Below, piece after piece: positions 7,068 through 8,142 of a stretch of DNA of 8,142 nt. Within the stretch, counting starts at the first letter, position 1; each line of letters opens with the position of its first letter. Position numbers and translations under genes: made by a program. This DNA comes from Clostridia bacterium (GTDB lineage: Bacteria; Bacillota; Clostridia; Oscillospirales; Acutalibacteraceae), in contig JAFVWD010000058.1 of the NCBI GenBank assembly GCA_017501865.1, positions 1-8,142 of the forward strand, given 5' to 3'. The notes under the pieces were generated by a model that searched no databases, was not told where the DNA came from, and saw only the letters and a list, made by a program, of their open reading frames with translations.

Positions 7068-7532
7068 GTGCCAAAAGCAGAAAGCAAAACAGTTGCACAG
7101 AATAAAAAAGCATATCACGATTATTTCGTCCTTGAAACTTACGAAGCGGGAATTGAGCTTCACGGTACAGAAGTAAAATCCTTAAGACTCGGCAAGGTTA
7201 ACCTTAAGGATGCGTGGTGCAATATAGTAAATGGTGAAATACTCGCAAACGGGGTGCATATTTCACCTTACGACCACGGTAACAGATTTAACCGTGATCC
7301 ATTAAGACCTAAAAAGCTCTTAATGCACAAAAAAGAGATAATGCGTCTTTTAGGTGAAAGCAAACAACAAGGTTGTGCTTTAATACCGCTTTCCATATAT
7401 TTTAATTCACAAGGCAGAGCAAAAATGCAAGTTGGTTTGTGTAAAGGTAAAAAGCTTTACGATAAACGTGAAGATGCCGCAAGAAAAGATGCGCAAAGAA
7501 ATATTGAGCGCTCTCTTCGTGAAAAAGGCTAA
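7068..7532 (+). CDS. smpB: SsrA-binding protein SmpB
   Basis: SmpB binds the tRNA-like part of tmRNA and takes it to stalled ribosomes, where its C-terminal tail probes the empty mRNA channel. The 154-residue length is normal. The OB-fold core starts with YHDYFVLETYEAGIELHGTEVKSLR (16-40; the GTEVKSLR part at 33-40 is the best-known signature) and includes the NLKDAW motif. The tail has the expected basic helix, KKLYDKRED (128-136) followed by spaced Arg/Lys residues. Translation starts at GTG 7068, with AAAGGATG (7053-7060) seven bases upstream. It lies 28 bases after recR, and its RNA partner ssrA begins 25 bases after its stop, with no terminator between, so SmpB and tmRNA are probably co-expressed. 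Confidence 0.97.
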   Translation: MPKAESKTVAQNKKAYHDYFVLETYEAGIELHGTEVKSLRLGKVNLKDAWCNIVNGEILANGVHISPYDHGNRFNRDPLRPKKLLMHKKEIMRLLGESKQQGCALIPLSIYFNSQGRAKMQVGLCKGKKLYDKREDAARKDAQRNIERSLREKG

Positions 7533-7557
7533 CCTCTTAAATCGTAATTATATATTC

Positions 7558-7908
7558 GGGGATGAAAGGATTTCGACGGGGATTTTGAACCCAGATAAGC
7601 GAGCAGTGGTGTGGCACCACTATAAAAGTCACAACTTAAAAATAACTGACAATAATAAAACAGTTTTAGCTGCTGCTTAATAGCGGCTCATCCTGACTGA
7701 AAATACCGCGATTCAGTTAAGGGTGTCATTTCAGCGGTGCACCGGCACAAGTGAGAGCCTTGTAACTTGTACGGACTTAAAGGGCTACTCTCTGTTATAG
7801 CCTGTTTATCGGCGATTTCAGAGAGGAATTTCAAAAGATAAACTACGCTCGTAGAAGGTTTAGGGAATGAGTCTTCGGACGCGAGTTCGAATCTCGCCAT
7901 CTCCACCA
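7558..7908 (+). ncRNA. ssrA: tmRNA (transfer-messenger RNA)
   Basis: One-piece tmRNA of 351 bases including the encoded CCA. It enters ribosomes stalled on broken mRNA, adds alanine and a degradation tag, and supplies a stop codon. The acceptor stem GGGGATG (7558-7564) pairs with CATCTCC (7898-7904; one G-U), followed by A and CCA (7906-7908). The T arm GCGAGTTCGAATCTCGC (7881-7897) is canonical. A pseudoknot like PK1 is visible: AGTGG (7605-7609) with CCACT (7617-7621), and loop TGTG (7610-7613) with CACA (7630-7633). The messenger part shares the TTAAA-ATAACT context of Bacillus before the resume codon. The 3' part with ACTACGCTCGTAGA (7841-7854) suits the later pseudoknots. No clear promoter is seen in the 25 bases after smpB, so it may be processed from the operon transcript. 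Confidence 0.96.
7648..7680 (+). other. tmRNA tag-peptide reading frame (DNNKTVLAAA)
   Basis: Within ssrA, GAC at 7648 is the likely resume codon because it directly follows ATAACT, the sequence before the resume codon in Bacillus subtilis tmRNA. Ten codons give DNNKTVLAAA, preceded by the alanine carried by tmRNA, so the full tag would be ADNNKTVLAAA. The frame closes with tandem stops TAA TAG (7678-7683) in a stem-loop formed by AGCTGCT (7668-7674) and AGCGGCT (7682-7688). The hydrophobic, alanine-rich end is what ClpXP-type proteases read. Confidence 0.78.
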
Positions 7909-7918
7909 AAGTCAAATT

Positions 7919-7965
7919 ATCCGAACCTTGTCATCAATGGTGACACGTTCGGATTTTTGCTTTTT
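7919..7965 (+). terminator. Intrinsic terminator after ssrA
   Basis: ATCCGAAC (7919-7926) pairs perfectly with GTTCGGAT (7947-7954), and the helix continues inward with TGTCA (7929-7933) and TGACA (7941-7945). It is followed by TTTTT, GC and a second TTTTT up to 7965. It lies 11 bases after the tmRNA CCA end and closes the dnaX-to-ssrA transcription unit. Confidence 0.9.
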
Positions 7966-8098
7966 ATGGAGTATTGTGTGTAATCATATCTAATACTGTT
8001 ACTACTATACACACCGAAGAAGTATTCCAATATGAAAAATATAAAATTTTTATCACAAAGTTGCGTAATAGTTGGTGGTGCAACCAAAATAAATCTAA

Positions 8099-8104
8099 TA
8101 TAAT
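8099..8104 (+). promoter_or_regulatory. Possible -10 box for the gene at the right edge
   Basis: TATAAT at 8099-8104 is a perfect -10 hexamer 24 bases before the ATG at 8128. The -35 is poor (TGGTGC at 8076-8081 with a 17-base spacer), so this may need an activator or may be chance in AT-rich DNA. The rest of the spacer 7966-8127 is AT-rich without a gene; it has a seven-base inverted repeat GTGTGTA (7976-7982) and TACACAC (8008-8014). Confidence 0.4.
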
Positions 8105-8127
8105 CATGTCAGAAAGGTGGTTATTTT

Positions 8128-8142
8128 ATGGCTAGTTCGAGT
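8128..8142 (+). CDS. Start of an unidentified gene (first five codons)
   Basis: ATG at 8128 opens MASSS and runs off the right edge. The start is supported by a strong AAAGGTGG ribosome binding site (8113-8120) seven bases upstream and a TATAAT 24 bases upstream, and it lies beyond a terminator, so it is a separate transcription unit. Five residues are too few to name a product. Confidence 0.55.

Noticed and set aside
7432..7680. Plus-strand open frame of 82 codons crossing the end of smpB into ssrA and ending in the tag sequence
   Set aside because: It is out of frame with SmpB and continues only because it runs into the tmRNA tag frame. No ribosome binding site supports it.
7688..7915. Minus-strand open frame of 75 codons with MARFELASE near its start
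   Set aside because: It lies antisense to the tmRNA, and this amino-acid string is a known artefact of translating the complement of a tRNA-like 3' end. Not a gene.

Overview
The window looks like chromosomal core sequence from an AT-rich low-GC Gram-positive, most likely a Clostridia member of the Oscillospirales/Ruminococcus type. This placement is inferred from the gene order SRP RNA - dnaX - ebfC - recR (as in Bacillus), the paired M16 genes next to lgt, the AGGAGG-like ribosome binding sites, and a Bacillus-like context around the tmRNA resume codon. I see no phage, insertion sequence, CRISPR array or other mobile DNA.

Left third, minus strand (1-3071): an operon read right to left. It holds an inactive-type M16 peptidase homologue (YfmF/YmfF family), then an M16 peptidase with an intact HxxEH zinc site (YfmH/YmfH family) that overlaps it by one base, then the N-terminal part of lgt, which runs off the left edge. 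The two M16 families are associated in Bacillus with modification of elongation factor P; Lgt is the first enzyme of lipoprotein maturation.

Centre: a short divergent control region (about 3085-3205) with two back-to-back sigma-A-like promoters whose -35 boxes overlap. One drives the minus-strand operon, the other drives yebC. About 30 bases after yebC a second strong promoter (TTGATT-17-TATAAT) starts a small SRP RNA (4.5S type) with a long outer helix of about 29 pairs.

Right half, plus strand: dnaX, ebfC, recR and smpB follow closely, then ssrA (tmRNA) and a clear intrinsic terminator. No terminator is visible between dnaX and ssrA, so this can be one transcript joining DNA replication and repair (clamp loader, nucleoid protein, RecR) to ribosome rescue (SmpB and tmRNA). 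After the terminator comes about 160 bases of AT-rich spacer and the first five codons of another gene with a good ribosome binding site.

A theme runs through the non-replication genes: EF-P-modification-associated proteins, YebC, SRP RNA, SmpB and tmRNA all act on translating or stalled ribosomes. I found nothing that amounts to a wholly new system. The points most worth checking are the EF-P-associated/YebC divergent pair, the extended SRP RNA helix with dnaX starting just behind it, and the tmRNA tag ending in three alanines.
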